From Closterium sp. NIES-65 (Eukaryota > Streptophyta > Zygnematophyceae > Desmidiales > Closteriaceae), in the NCBI GenBank assembly GCA_948144175.1, contig CANXME010000213.1, positions 2,566,501 to 2,630,500 of the forward strand: a DNA stretch of 64,000 bases. Reading direction: 5' to 3'. Positions 1 to 11,885 of the stretch are shown in pieces (the first letter of the stretch is position 1; the number at the start of each line of letters is the position of its first letter). Both the position numbers and the translations under genes were made by a program. The notes below the pieces were generated by a model, which was not told where the DNA came from, searched no databases, and saw only the letters and a list, made by a program, of their open reading frames with translations.

Positions 1-1424
1 CAAACCGACGATCCAGTTACAGTAACATGCGAACTAACCAGTCGACTTTTCGTCGAACAATAGCCCACGCAGAATTAATTTCGTGCACTCGCTGTGTAAC
101 ATGATGTGATGTATCTTGGAGGGAGTTGGTCACGACTCACAACACGAAGGCCTTTTTGTCCATCCCCCCCCCTTTGGGCGGCACCCGTCCTCAGCTCCAT
201 ATTTGTATACTGCTAGGCATCTGTGTTCAACTCTCTCCCACGTCTCACTCTCACTCACTCTCACTCTCTCTCCCTCTATTTCTCACATCGGCCCGCGACC
301 TCGATCATTTCCATGCAGCGGTTCGTCTAACTTTCCACCGTCCGCGCTACAAATTTGCCATCGCATCCGCGTTATACGCGGAATAATCTCGAGATACGAG
401 CGAATATTTCCGTGCCGGAGCGGTTTCGAATTCATGACCAGGCGGATTACCGAAGGTCGAAGCGTGGATCACAGGGGGTTTGCGAGCTTAGGAGTGTAGT
501 GTAGCCGTGTCGCGCCATGCGTCACTCGCACCTCCTGTAGCCTTGCGTCGCACGAGTCCGAGACGGCCCATGAGTGATCGAGCTTATTTCGTGACGCTGT
601 GGTCAGCCCAACCGGCGACGGATCACCAAGACAAAGAAACCCGTTTAAGGAGCTATGGTTGACCGACGCAGTGGCAGTGGTGGCGGTGGTGCTGGTGGTG
701 ACGGCAGCGCCTCTAGCGCCGCGGCTGGTGCAGCAATCACGCCAGGAGATGTCGGTTCGAGATCCCGGACTACCAGCGACGACGAACGGGGAGGTCGCAT
801 GCTGCAGCCGCGCACGCAACTCGCTTTAGTCACAGGCGCTGCGGTACGGTCCATCCGAACTCGCGTTACTTTTTACAGAGGACGTGCCTGATCGGCCGAC
901 CTGCCTCTCCTCGCAGTCACGCCTCGTTACCGTGACTGACTGTAAGGATGCCTTTTGTGCAATGCTGATCGCCTGTGCAGAGTTTATTTTGACTCGCCAC
1001 CACCTCTCAGATACGAAAACCCTCATCGCCGCACCCCTCTAAGTCTCACCCCTCGTAGGCTCCTTCTCCTAGACTCGTTCCTGGGAGAATTACCCCTAAA
1101 ACCACCTGAAGCTCTACCTCCCATACATGTTCACCGCCTTGCATCTCTAAGTATCTTCATACCAGCGCATGCTTCCTCACCTCATTCTGTTGTACGAGCC
1201 TCGTCTCGTCTCGTCCGTCCGCTTGCTTTGTGCCGTCTTGCCTCTGGGAATCCCCAAAAGTGTGATTCTTCACTCGTCCTGTCGCTCCTGTCTGCTCCCA
1301 TGCTACTCCGCCTGCCTCCTGCCGCGCCCTACCTTGCCCTGCCTGCCCTCCTCGCTCTCTCCATTCACGCCTAATCATCCCTCCTCCCTCGCCCACCCAC
1401 CCCTCTGCCTAACCGCGTGTGCAG
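1..1424. other. Upstream region of the J-domain gene, no firm coding exon
   Basis: Nothing here can be assigned with confidence. A short open frame starting at ATG 655 contains a second ATG at 799, whose peptide is Arg-rich without acidic residues (begins MLQPRTQLALV). That resembles a mitochondrial targeting sequence and could be the first exon of the downstream J-domain gene. I could not find a donor that joins it cleanly to the acceptor at 1424. The rest is C/T-rich, with a (CT)-type stretch at 240-285. Confidence 0.3.
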
Positions 1425-3080
1425 ATTGCGGCTGCGGTGCTGCTGCTGCGAGGACCACGCCCGTCTCTCAACGAGCGACTCAAGCAAGCCGCAGTAGGTC
1501 TTTCCAAGCGGCAAATATGGCGACTTCTCACTACTCTCTTTCTCACTACTCTCCTTCCCCGAGCGCAGTCATTCCTTTTCTCCTCCCACTCTCTGTCTTT
1601 CATCCCTAACTTCTCCCTCCCTCCCCCTCACTTTCTCCCTCTCCTTGTCCCCCTCCGTGTCGCTCACCACTCCCCTCCCCCTCGCCGCACCCTCGTCCTC
1701 CCAACTGAAGAGCGTGCAAGCACAGGCCAGGCAAGCTCAGAGCAGGTGGCAGCACCATGCAGCACAGCAGCAGGCAACAGGGAGGCACGCAGGAGGGGGA
1801 TATCAGCAGCAGCAGCAGCAGCAGCATGAGCAGCAAGAGGCTGTGCCAAGCTCTCATGCTTCCGATGCCATGCACAGCCATAGCAGCAGCAGCAGCGGCG
1901 GCGGCAGCAGCAGTAGCACTCCAGGTGGCGCCAGTGCTCCAGCTGAGGCAGTAGCAGGGAGCGCTAGAGTGAGGGGAGGAGCCAGTGTTGATCCACGGGT
2001 CTCTCAGCATGGGAGAGCGGAAGCAGGAAGGGGAGGGGTTGGGCAGCGCGAGAGAGATGGTGTCGAGGAGGGAGTAAGAGGAGAGAGCACGGGTGGGGCT
2101 GACACGAGTTATGGCTCAGCTGGGTTGAATGGAGGGGGAGAGGGAGCAAGACGAGATGGCGAGGCTGGGGCGAAGGGTGAAGCTGAACGGGAGGAGGACC
2201 GGATGCGAGCGGAGGTGAGCCAAGTGAAATGTTTCGACAGTGGGCTGTGCTTGAAGTGCTGTGGCGTGTGCGCGCTATGTGCTTTTGAGAATTCTCAGTA
2301 GCACTTTGTGCTGGTGATTGTTTGGAGGTGAATTGAGGGGAGGAGTTTAGGACGTGAGCTCAGTAAGTGAGTTTAGGAGGTTATATTAGGAGGTGACTTT
2401 AAGAGGTCATTTCAGGAAGTGAATTTAGGAGATGAGTTTCGCTCCGCCATCTCCTCTTGAGTCGACTCAAAAGATGAGAATCGCTCCTCCATCCTCTCCT
2501 CCTGTCCCCTTTCCTCCCCATCTCCTCTCCCTCCCCACCCCACTCCCCCTCCCCAGGCAAGGCAGAGAACAGCAGACGAGGAGTTGAGGCGGCAGCAGGA
2601 CAAGTTCAGGAGGGCGTTTCACCGCTACCAGCATGCCAGCCGCACCCAGCACACCTTTAACTGGTACTGGGACGGCCGGTCCTTTGGCCACGGCTGGGAC
2701 GAACGTGAGGAGCAGGCTCGGGAGGAGGAGCGGCGGAGAGGAGGAGGGGGAGGAGGGGGAGGGGGAAGGGGAGGGAGGTTGTGGGAGGAGATGGAGATGG
2801 TTACTGATCACTGGCATGCCCTGGGCCTTGACAGGTGCGTGTGCCTGCATGCCCTCGTATCCTCGTGCGCTCAAGACCCCATGCTCCTACGGTCCTGTTC
2901 TCCCATGCCTGCATGCCCTCATGGTGGTTGTGGGAGGAGATGGAGATGGTTACGGATCACTGGCATGCTCTGGGCCTTGATAGGTGTGTGTGCCTGCATG
3001 CCCACATGCTACCCGTGGCTCCATAACCCCTAGATTCCATACCAGCATGCCCCCATGCCGACATGGCCTCACGCTCCTTT

Positions 3081-3161
<81 letters not shown>

Positions 3162-4448
3162 TGTTTGTGTATCTAAATCTATCTGCATCTCCATGTGCAT
3201 GTGCATGTGCATGTGCATGTGCATGTGCATGTGCATGTGCATGTGCATGTGCATGTGCCTGTGCCTGTGCCTGTGCCTGTGCATGTGCATGTGCATGTGC
3301 CTGTGCCTGTGCCTGTGCATGTGCATGTGCATGTGCATGTGCATGTGCATGTGCATGTGCATGTGCCTGTGCCTGTGCCTGTGCATGCGCATGCGCATGT
3401 GCATGTGCCCTGTGCCTGTGCATGTGCATGTGCCTGTGCATGTGCATGTGCATGTGCATGTGCCTGTGTCCGTGCCTGTGCCTGTCATTGCATGTGCATT
3501 CCGTACGTGCCCCTGCTGCATGTAATTGTGGATCCCTGCAGCTCCCGGGGTCACAGCATTCCAAAAGCAGAGATCAAGGTGAGTGAGCCTTCATTCCTTC
3601 TGCCTCTCATTTCCTTCATCCCATTTGAAGAAGTTGCCGTCCACCACACTCATCATTTCACATTGCACTCGCTCGCCATCTTTCTGTGTTTACGTGTGAC
3701 CGCAAGCAAATGGCTTTCGGCCGCATTTGACTCGGTTTTCTCTCAGTTGCCTAACCACTCTCTGTCTTGCTCCCCTTGGGCGCAATTTCTCCCTCTCCAA
3801 CTCTCCCTCTCTTCGTTGAACTCACTTGCTCATTCACGCTCGCTCACTCGTGCAACCACGCACGCCACACACTCACACCATTCAACCAGGCTGCATTCCG
3901 TGCCAAGGCCATGGAGCATCATCCTGACAGGAACCAAGACAATCAAGGTATGCCTCACCTCCCTTCGCCTCACTTCGCCTCGCCGCGCCTCGCCTCACCC
4001 TGCCTCGCCTCTCGTCATCTCACCTCATCTCACCCTGCCCTGCCTCACCTCAACTCATCTCACTTCTCTTCACCTGTCTTCACCTCACCTCACCTCCTCA
4101 CCTCACCTCACCTCACCTCACTTCCTCACCTCACCTCACCTCACCTCACCCTACTCCCTCACTCACGACCTCTTTTCAGTCAGTACAAACTTTTCTTGCC
4201 AGTCCTTTTCTCCATGATGCCAAACTGGTTCCACTCCTCTCCTCCAACTCATGTCTCCAACACGTTCCTGCCTGTGCTCAACTCTCCTCTCTGCTTTCCA
4301 CTCTCTCCGCTCTCGCAACCCCTTCCTCACTTTCCATCCTCTCTACTCTCTCTACTCTCTTCCAGAGCGAGCAGCTGTGAATTTCCGCCGTGTCCTCACA
4401 GCCTACGAGTTCCTCTCGTCTCGGGGCAAACAGGCAGCTCGCCGCTAG
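1425..4448 (+). CDS. J-domain (DnaJ-like, HSP40) co-chaperone, multi-exon
   Basis: Supported exons are 1711-2214, 2557-2834, 3542-3578, 3890-3947 and 4366-4448 (TAG stop). 1425-1493 is a likely earlier exon. Splice phases agree at every junction (0, 2, 0, 1). Joining the last four exons gives a C-terminal J domain: the HWHALGLD start, helix II ending in EIKAAFRAKAMEHH, then HPD (about 3924), NQDNQE, and a helix with AYEFLSS before a short basic tail. HPD is the motif that stimulates HSP70 ATPase. Upstream lie a Gln/Ser/Gly-rich stretch (1790-1950), a charged region and an aromatic segment with FNWYWDGRSFGHGW. This layout is known from plant J-proteins of organelles, but targeting is not proven. 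The true start is unresolved. The J domain itself is certain; the N terminus is not. Confidence 0.82.
2335..2500. repeat. Degenerate short tandem repeat in an intron
   Basis: The intron 2215-2556 is largely an imperfect array of an AGGAGGTGAGTTT-like unit (about 2335-2435), followed by a pyrimidine-rich run up to the acceptor at 2556. Confidence 0.5.
2926..2983 (+). repeat. Intronic relic copy of the end of J-domain exon 2557-2834
   Basis: The last ~55 bases of the exon, plus the start of its intron (2778-2850), recur 149 bp downstream with a few substitutions. The copy even keeps a splice-donor context (GATAG|GTGTGT against GACAG|GTGCGT). Using the second donor would shift the frame (148 bp), so it is a relic and not an alternative exon. 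Confidence 0.85.
3081..3158. repeat. (GT)n microsatellite in intron
   Basis: An almost pure GT dinucleotide run inside the third J-gene intron. The open frames over it (Cys-Val, Val-Cys, His-Thr) are artefacts. Confidence 0.97.
3189..3485. repeat. (TGTGCA/TGTGCC)n hexanucleotide array
   Basis: About 295 bp of a hexamer array alternating blocks of TGTGCA and TGTGCC, directly after the (GT)n tract and before the acceptor at 3541. All six frames are open by composition only. Confidence 0.95.
3953..4155. repeat. C/T-rich (CCTCA)n-like intron filler
   Basis: The intron 3948-4365 carries an imperfect CACCT/CCTCA pentanucleotide repeat. No coding signal. Confidence 0.7.
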
Positions 4449-5232
4449 TCAAGTCACCCGCACTGACTCCCTCGGGTAGTTCAGCGGTGCGTGGATAGGT
4501 GGTGTCCCCCGGGGGTGTTACTCACAGTGGTACGTTAATTCTAGTTACAACTCCAAAAACTTCACTGGTACCGTATCAGTGTGGTAGGGTTTTATTTTCT
4601 TTCTTACGATGACATCAGGGCTGGGCTGGATCTTCTGTAGCCCCTTTTTGACATGTACGGTACGGTAATGGCATGCTGCAGCTCACACTGGTGCTAGGAT
4701 ACGGTACACCGTAGGAGTTTTTCTGCACTTGTGAAAGCAGACCACATGGCATGGCAGTGAAAGCAGCTGAGCTGACTTTAGGTGTTGTTCAGACTAGGTA
4801 TGCACATGCACTTGCAGGTAGGGAAACATTACAGGGATATAGAAATCCCAGCCTGCTTCCGTAGAAGCGTTCGCTTACAGAATTCACAGGTGTGTCCTGC
4901 CTGAACTCTAGATATCCACACCGCACCAGAGCTACACATACGGTACCAATCACCGCTGGAGACAGACCGCATCAGACCACGCTGGACTGCGCAGGACCGC
5001 ATCAGCACTGAACTGGTTCAGACTGGACCATTCTGCCAAGACCGAGTGTGTAAGTAAACTAGTGGCCCCAAACCACACCAGCAACCGCACAGTGTAGACT
5101 AGACTATGCGTGAAATAGTAACAGCAATGCTTAATACCTGCCGCGGCGCCACGGCAAGCAGTGCAACGATGGGATGGGAAACCTTTGGCAAAGCAGCACT
5201 GCGGCAACAGCGAGAAGAGAGGAGCCAACGAG
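4449..5232. other. Convergent intergenic region, no feature seen
   Basis: This lies between the stop of the J-domain gene (+) and the inferred stop of the gene on the minus strand. It presumably holds both 3' UTRs. No repeat family, RNA gene or plausible exon was recognised. Confidence 0.5.
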
Positions 5233-5749
5233 TCAGGACCAGAACCGGCCTAGACAGAAGCGCAGGAGAAGCATGGCTGCATCGTGTGTGAGTGGCAGGA
5301 GGAATAGCAAAGCCTGGTGGGCAGATGTACACATGGGTAGATGATGCAGGGTCAGAGAGAGGGGAAGGAGGGTGTGATGGGAACAGGGTAATGGGTGAAA
5401 CGAGAATGAGGGTGTGAGAACTCGCCAGCGAGTGGTGGGAGTAGGAGTGAAAGGGTGAGGGGTAGGGTAGCATGGAGACGGTCGCGGGAGAGGAAGTGAG
5501 AAACATATGGAATCACTGAGTATAAAGGAATAGGAAGTGAAGGGGGGTGAGGGAGAGTGGGAGATGGAGACACTGTGGAGTGGGGAAGAGGGGGTAACGG
5601 GGTGTGGGGGCAACAGTCAGGTACAGTCAGGAGGGAGGAGCCAGGCTGGTTAGGGGTGAGGTGGGGGGGTCGAAAGGAGGGATGAGAAAGAGTGCTAAGG
5701 CAAGGTGGGAACATGAGCAAGTGAGAATGGAAACAGTCCAGCGCACGCG

Positions 5750-5804
<55 letters not shown>

Positions 5805-8800
5805 CTGTCGGCCTAGTGCCTTAACAGCATCTTCAGGAAGACGTCGAGAAGCATGCATCTGTGCTGCTGCACCACTGGACCGTTCCCGAGACAATCCTGT
5901 CCGTTCATCAGTGAATGAAGGCCGCAGTATCAGTGCATGCGATACTTGATGCTGGTGAGACGATGCTGATGGGGATGAGGATGGGGAGGAGAGCAGGGCG
6001 CGGGTGAGCAGCATGTGCAGCCAGGACCAGTTCTCGTGGGCTCGGACAAACCACGTGAGGAAACTGTTAGCTCCACTTGCGCTGCTACCGTCACTTTCAC
6101 CAACTCCAGCAGCAGCAGCACCACTACTGCCGTTACAAGCAGCAGGAGCGGAAGCAGAAGGGCCGCAGGCATTGTGAGAGAGAGCACGGCCACCCACTCC
6201 CACAATCCCTCTTTCTCTATCCAGCCTGCTGCTGCGGGCCCTCCACTTGTCCACCCACTCCCTCCCCATCCCTGCTCCTGCTCCCGCTCCGCCCGCACCC
6301 ATCCCTCCTCCCACCACACCTGACCAAACCCTGCCCCACCGCACTGGACTGCGTGCTCGTGTGTGAGCCTGGGCCTGCCAGCGCTGGCGCTGGAGAAGCA
6401 GCAAGAAGCGGGCGTGCAGGAGGGCAGCTTGGTGGGGGGAGGAGCAGCAAGTGAGGAGGCGAGACAGGGATGCTTGGGTCGCTGCTGGGGAGGATGTGTG
6501 GGAGGAGACGCCGGAGGAGCAGGGGAAGAGGGGGGGGGAGCGGGGGAAGAGGGGAGAGGAGCGGTAGGAGGAGAGGGGGGCGAGGAATATTTTTAGGAAA
6601 GTATGTGCTATGCTGCTGGTGAGGTGGGTGGGAGGGGTGCTGACTGCTCTGGTAACTACAGCCGGCACAGCAGCAGGAGGAAGAGTTGCGAAGTTACGGG
6701 CGAGGAAACGGGTGAGGAAACGGGTGAGGAGGACTCGAAGGAGAAGGGCAGCAGACATGCCGCCAAGAAAGCAGAGCACACCAAGGCCGATGTGCCGCTT
6801 GTCAAGGCAGCATCCGCCGGGCTGGGATGGTGGGGTGGTGGTGGCATGCGTGCAGGTGCAGGTGCAGGTGTTTAAACTGCAGGTGCCAGTGCCAGTGCTG
6901 GTGCAGGTGCAGGTGCTGGTGTGGTGGGGCTGTGAATGTGTATGCTTGCAGTGAGAGGTCTGTCGCACTGGAGACGGAGTGCATGTGGTAACAGCAGCAG
7001 CACTGGCACAACAACCACTGCCAGTGGCAGCAGGAGCAGACACAGTAGCTTCCCCAGCAGCAGCAAGGGGGGGAGGAGGAGGAGCAGCAGCTTGTGCACC
7101 CCTCGGGGCACCATCGCAGCCCCTAGTTGCGTAAGCATTGCCACAAGAAACAGCGGCAGCAGGCCCCACAACATAAGCCGCACAGCATTGCCTTTCCTCA
7201 TAGCAGCAGCTGCTGCCGCTGCTGCTGCTGCTGCTGGCGGTAACAGTCCAGCCGAGCTCAAAATTTGCATCTTCGCTCGCAGCCACAATGCGATCGGTTG
7301 CTGCTGCTACTGCTGCCACAGCAGCACACACAGCTCTCTGCTGGTCGGGAACGCTGCTACTGCTGCTAACACGCTTCGTCCCCTCCTGCTGTTTCTCCTT
7401 CTGCTCCTCCTGCTGCTTCGCCTGCTGCTCCTCCTGTTGTTGCACCGTCTGTGACAAACGGACAGCACACGAACCCACTTCCTCCACGCACACACGTTCG
7501 TGTGCCCACCCTGCCGCTGCCTCACACCCTGCCTCGCAACCTTCCTGTCCTGTGCAGCCCTGGCAACATGGTTTACCGCATCGGTTGTCTCTACCACGAT
7601 CCAGTTCGCAACTACCTTCAGTGCCATACGGTGTGAACCTCAGCCGCCCCTCTCCCTGCTTCTTCTCCTGCTGTAGTGATTGCAGCTGCTGCAGACTCAA
7701 AAGTGGCAGCTGCTGCTCCTGTTTCTGCTCCTGTTCCCGTTCCCGTTCCCGTTCTTTCCCTTGCACTTCTTCCTGTTGCTGATGCTGCAGCCTCTGTTCC
7801 TCCTGCTGTCGCTGCACGTGCAGCAGCAGCAGGTCAACGGCAGCATCAAGGAGAGCCGCATGCGAGGGATAGTTCTGCCAAGACGGACTGCTGGGACGTT
7901 CAAACACAGCAGCAGCAGCAGCAGCAGCAAATGGCACAGAGATAGGAAGAGGAGGAACATGGGAGGGAAAGAAAGGTGAATAAAAACAAGGGCCATTCAA
8001 ATGCTAGACCACGATTCCTCTTGCGTGACAGAGGTAGTGAGCAGCAGATGATCATCACTCAACGCAATCGCACACGAAAAACAGGAAGGCGAGACAGAAG
8101 AAGCAGCAGTGTGGGGCACAAAGGACAACAGAGAGGCACGAGCAAAGCAGAGCAGAGGGGCACGTACGAGGCAGATGAGTGAAGCAGCGGCATGCACTCC
8201 CTGCTGCTTCTTCTCCCGCTGCTGCTTCTTCCAGAGCCTTCGTTACTGCTGCTGCTGCTACTGCTGCCGCTGCTCCTGCTCGTGCAATCGCATCCACTTG
8301 CTGCACTGCTTGCCGCGCTGCTTTCTTCGTTATTCCCATCCAGAATAGGGTTATCCATTCGTCTCTTGGCCTTCCCCCCGTCGCCACTGCCGCTCTCTTC
8401 ACCAACAACATGTGGGCATGGTCGCAGACGGTAGTGGGCATGGTCACTGCTACCATATGGGTACTGGTTCTCGGTATCGTTATGGTTATGGTGGTGGTGG
8501 CGCAGCTGATGCTCATGGTGATGGTGATGGTGGGGGTGCGGGCGGTGGGTGTAGCAGCAGGGAGAGGGATGTTGAGGGGAGTGGAAGTGTGCGCAGGAGG
8601 AGTGTAGGAAAGGTGAGATAGAAGAGCGTGGGGAGTCGGTTGACTGGGGATGGTACGAGCAGGTTAAGAGAGAGGGATTTCCGCGTGATTCTATGGTTGC
8701 TGCTGCTGCTGCTACTGTTGACGATGGTGATGGGTGCTGCTGGTCACTCTCCTCCGCCGCATCCTCTTGTAACGAGGAGCTCAATGAAGCGGACGAGCGT

Positions 8801-9330
8801 GAGAGTGCGGCGGAGTGAAGGGCCTGTAGCGGAAGGGGATCGATCTGATGTGGTGGACACCAGGAAGAGGAGGAGGAGCTCTCGAAATTCAGATTCGCGA
8901 GATTCGCGAGATGCACATCACCGGCCATGTGCTGTGATGCAACAGCACCAACACCACATGGCACAGGCGGCATACATGCGTCCCCAACGGTACATTTGCG
9001 CTCGGCATTATCGCCGTCAGCATTCCCACCACTGCTCGTTCCCCCTCCCTTTGGACACCTCGTTTCTCCCTCTTGCGCCTCGACTTCCGCCTCTTGCGTC
9101 TCCTCCCCGCATTCCCGCCGTTCCGCCATCCACGCCCCCACGCTCTCCGCGCGCCTGCGCTTTCCTACCACTGCACTTCCCCAGCTGTCACCCGTTATGA
9201 TCATCGCATCCCACGCGCGCACTGCTGCCGCCGTGGCACTCGCTGACGTGTCTACGGCATTCGCTGCCGTGTCCACGGGCCTCCCTGACGTGTCCACTAC
9301 CGGAAAGTCCGCCGCCCTTTGCGGCCTCAT
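5233..9330 (-). CDS. Large low-complexity protein of unknown function, possible membrane anchors
   Basis: Inferred exons are 9330-8168, 7890-5805 and 5313-5233 (TGA), about 1109 residues. Donors GCCTC|GTACGT and GACAG|GTGTGT pair with pyrimidine-rich acceptors, and all phases agree. I chose ATG 9330 because the longer frame upstream starts only with GTG. The N half is Ser/Ala-rich with a histidine-rich block (about 8520-8460). The second exon begins with a leucine-rich helix and Gln/Glu-rich coiled-coil-like runs. It then has a hydrophobic segment with IGLGVLCFLGGMSAALLL (about 6800-6740) followed by Arg/Leu repeats. The short last exon is strongly hydrophobic. No domain is recognised and I assign no function. 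The long open frame and consistent splice phases support a real gene, but much of the composition is CAG/CTG repeat. Confidence 0.5.
5753..5804. repeat. (CA)n microsatellite at a splice donor
   Basis: A CG/CA dinucleotide run (minus-strand GTGTGT...) begins immediately after the exon end at 5805, so the donor of the second intron is the first unit of the repeat. Confidence 0.9.
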
Positions 9331-10576
9331 TATTTCTTCGACACGGTGGAGCAATGCTAGTGGTAATATCGTGATCCGTTTTCTCACGGTTCCGGTATGG
9401 CGCTGTCTAGTGCGACTCGTGGCAGCGTGCGCGATCGTCTATTAAGCTCATTCACCGCGTTCCCGCGGCGGCGATACCGTCGCTTCCCTGCGCACCGCAG
9501 CCTGCCTCGTGATACAGATCGCGAGCTTTTCAGGGATAACGCGCATAGCTAACAGTCAGCCGCCGATGCTGCGTCGCAACCTTGGCGGAAAAACAAAACA
9601 AAACAAAACAAAAACGTCCCACACAGATCGGCTTAGTCACGCCCAAAGGCGGTGCCTTGTCTCGTCACGGTGGTGTGGTGAAGCACTAGAGTGTTGGGCG
9701 GGAGGAGTAGGAGGACACGGGCGCATTGTGAGTGCTAGGAGCACAGCAGTGACCTGGTGACATATTCTTGGCACTTGGGGAGCGAATTCGATATAGGGCA
9801 ACAAGGGAGGTGGTGGGGAAAGTCGTGGGGGGGAAAGGGTGTGGGGGGAGGGGGGAGGCGGGTCGAATTGAAAGAGCGCGAGTTTGGAAAGTCCAGCCAG
9901 TCTAGTGACATGGCAAGGGGAAAAGGCAGCGAAGGTCACCTGGCGCGGTGGAATGATGCCAGGGAGTCAGGATATTCTTGCAATGAATGATCCGCTTTCT
10001 CAACCTTCTTGTACAAGAAGTGTTTCAAAAAGAGTGACATTTGTTAAACCGCTAATGTGATATACACTATAGTTCAATCCGTAAAGTCGATTCCAGACGT
10101 CAAAACACTGCTGTTTTATGCTTCATTAATATCTCATGTCAAGACAGGTCCATCTCCTTTTTCATTTGATGCTTCCGCATTTGTCCATTTTGTTCACTGT
10201 ATATGCTTCCCAACCTGACAAAGAAAGGTGCACCTGAACGTAGAAGATGTCTAAAACGAAGCACAACCCGTCAGGTCCTCAACGGCACTTTCCCCTTCAG
10301 GCAATGCCGATCTCCGCCATTTTCGCCTTTCTAGCCATTTACGTCCCTGATGCACGCACATCAACATATCCTACCACATACAACCAGCAGCGTTTTTGCA
10401 GCCGTTGCACTGCACGCCGGCGTTTTTGCAGCCGTTGCACTGCACGGCATTCTCATCCGACCGTCCTCTTTCAAGCCCTAATTTAAATTCTGCCTTCCAG
10501 AGCAGCGTACAGATTTTCTTACTACTAATTCTCTCGAAGCTTGCTCCAAGAAAGCGCCGCCAGGTTAATTTATTTC
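9331..10576. other. Divergent intergenic region between two genes
   Basis: About 1.25 kb separates the minus-strand gene (start 9330) from the phosphatase gene (start 10577), and must contain both promoters. It has a short AAAAC run (9590-9614), an AT-richer core (10000-10200) and the tandem duplication described separately. I see no TATA box that I would defend. Confidence 0.5.
10387..10446 (+). repeat. Two-copy 30-bp tandem repeat upstream of the phosphatase gene
   Basis: GCGTTTTTGCAGCCGTTGCA and its tail CTGCACG occur twice in direct tandem, about 130-190 bp before the start codon. The position is compatible with a promoter element. The function is unknown. Confidence 0.8.
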
Positions 10577-11801
10577 ATGGGAAACGGTCAGTCGCATGAC
10601 GACTCCGACTCGGGAACCGAGGATGAGCTTAGCGGTTCCGAAGAGGAGGACGAAGAATTGGAGGACGAGGAGGACGGAAAGGCGTCTCCGAACAACGAGC
10701 CTGACGGAAAGGCGTCTCCGGAAAAGTCGGGGAAGACCTCCTTCTCTCGCGAAAACGCAGCCGCATTACTGCCGGGAAAGCCGGCCGATGCAGCGGATAG
10801 TGGAAACGACGCGAGGGAAGGAGGAGCAGGAGGAGAAGGAGAGGAAAAAAATGGAAATGGAGGGAGAGCGACGGCGGCGAGAGGAAGGCATGGCGGAGAG
10901 GTAGGAGACGCTGGAAGCACGTTCGGCGCAGTGGCTGGGTCAGGGGGGGCCGCCGATACGGTCGAGAATACCGAGAGCGGCGGGAACGCCGGAGACTGGG
11001 ATCTGGCGTGGGATGACGAGACGGACGAGGAGAAGGAGAAGGCGGAGGGGAAGGCGGAGCGGAAGGCGGAGGGGAAGGCGGAGGAGGGGAAGACCGCGCA
11101 GACGGCGAAGGACGGCGAAAGAGAGGAGGAGAACAACGCGGGTGCGACTGGCAGTGAAGCAACCGTAGCTGCTGCCACAGCAACAGCAGCGCATCCTTCT
11201 CTTCTATCCGCAACAGCTGCTGCTGTGGCTGCTGCCGCTGGCTCTGCTGATCCTGCTGCCGCTGGCTCTGCTGATCCTGCTGCCGCTGGCTCTGCTGATC
11301 CTGCTGCCGCTGGCTCTGCTGATCCTGCTGCCGCTGCCGCTGCTGCCGCTGCTGCTGCTGCTTCGACTACTACTCCTCCCGCTCCACTTGTTCCAGTCGC
11401 TGCTGCTGCTACTGCTTCTTCTTCTCCTTCTCCTACCGCTGCCGCTGTCAAGTCCGCGGAGGGGGGGAGTGGCGGAATGGCGCGGGCGTGGGACGAGTTC
11501 GCGGAGGGCAAGGGCGCGTCGTCGTTCATGGACGCGTCGCGCCCGCTCTCGTCGCACCCCTTCATGCACGGCCCTGCCATGCCCCGCGCCGACATCTGCA
11601 CCGAGTTCTACATCATCCGGTACTGTGCTGCGCGCCCCGCATGTCTCTCTGCTTGTCTATCTGGTATCTGTCTGTCTAGCTGCCCGTCTCGCTGCCTGCC
11701 TGCCTCCCTGCCATGCCCTGCGCCGGCATCTGCACTGAGTTCTACATCATCCGGTACCTCTTGAGCCCCCCCCCCTCGCGCATGTCTCTCCGTCTGTCTA
11801 G

Positions 11802-11885
<84 letters not shown>

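Noticed and set aside
3081..3485. Long open frames in all directions (Cys-Val, His-Met, Ala-His repeats)
   Set aside because: They are translations of (GT)n and (TGTGCA)n arrays inside an intron.
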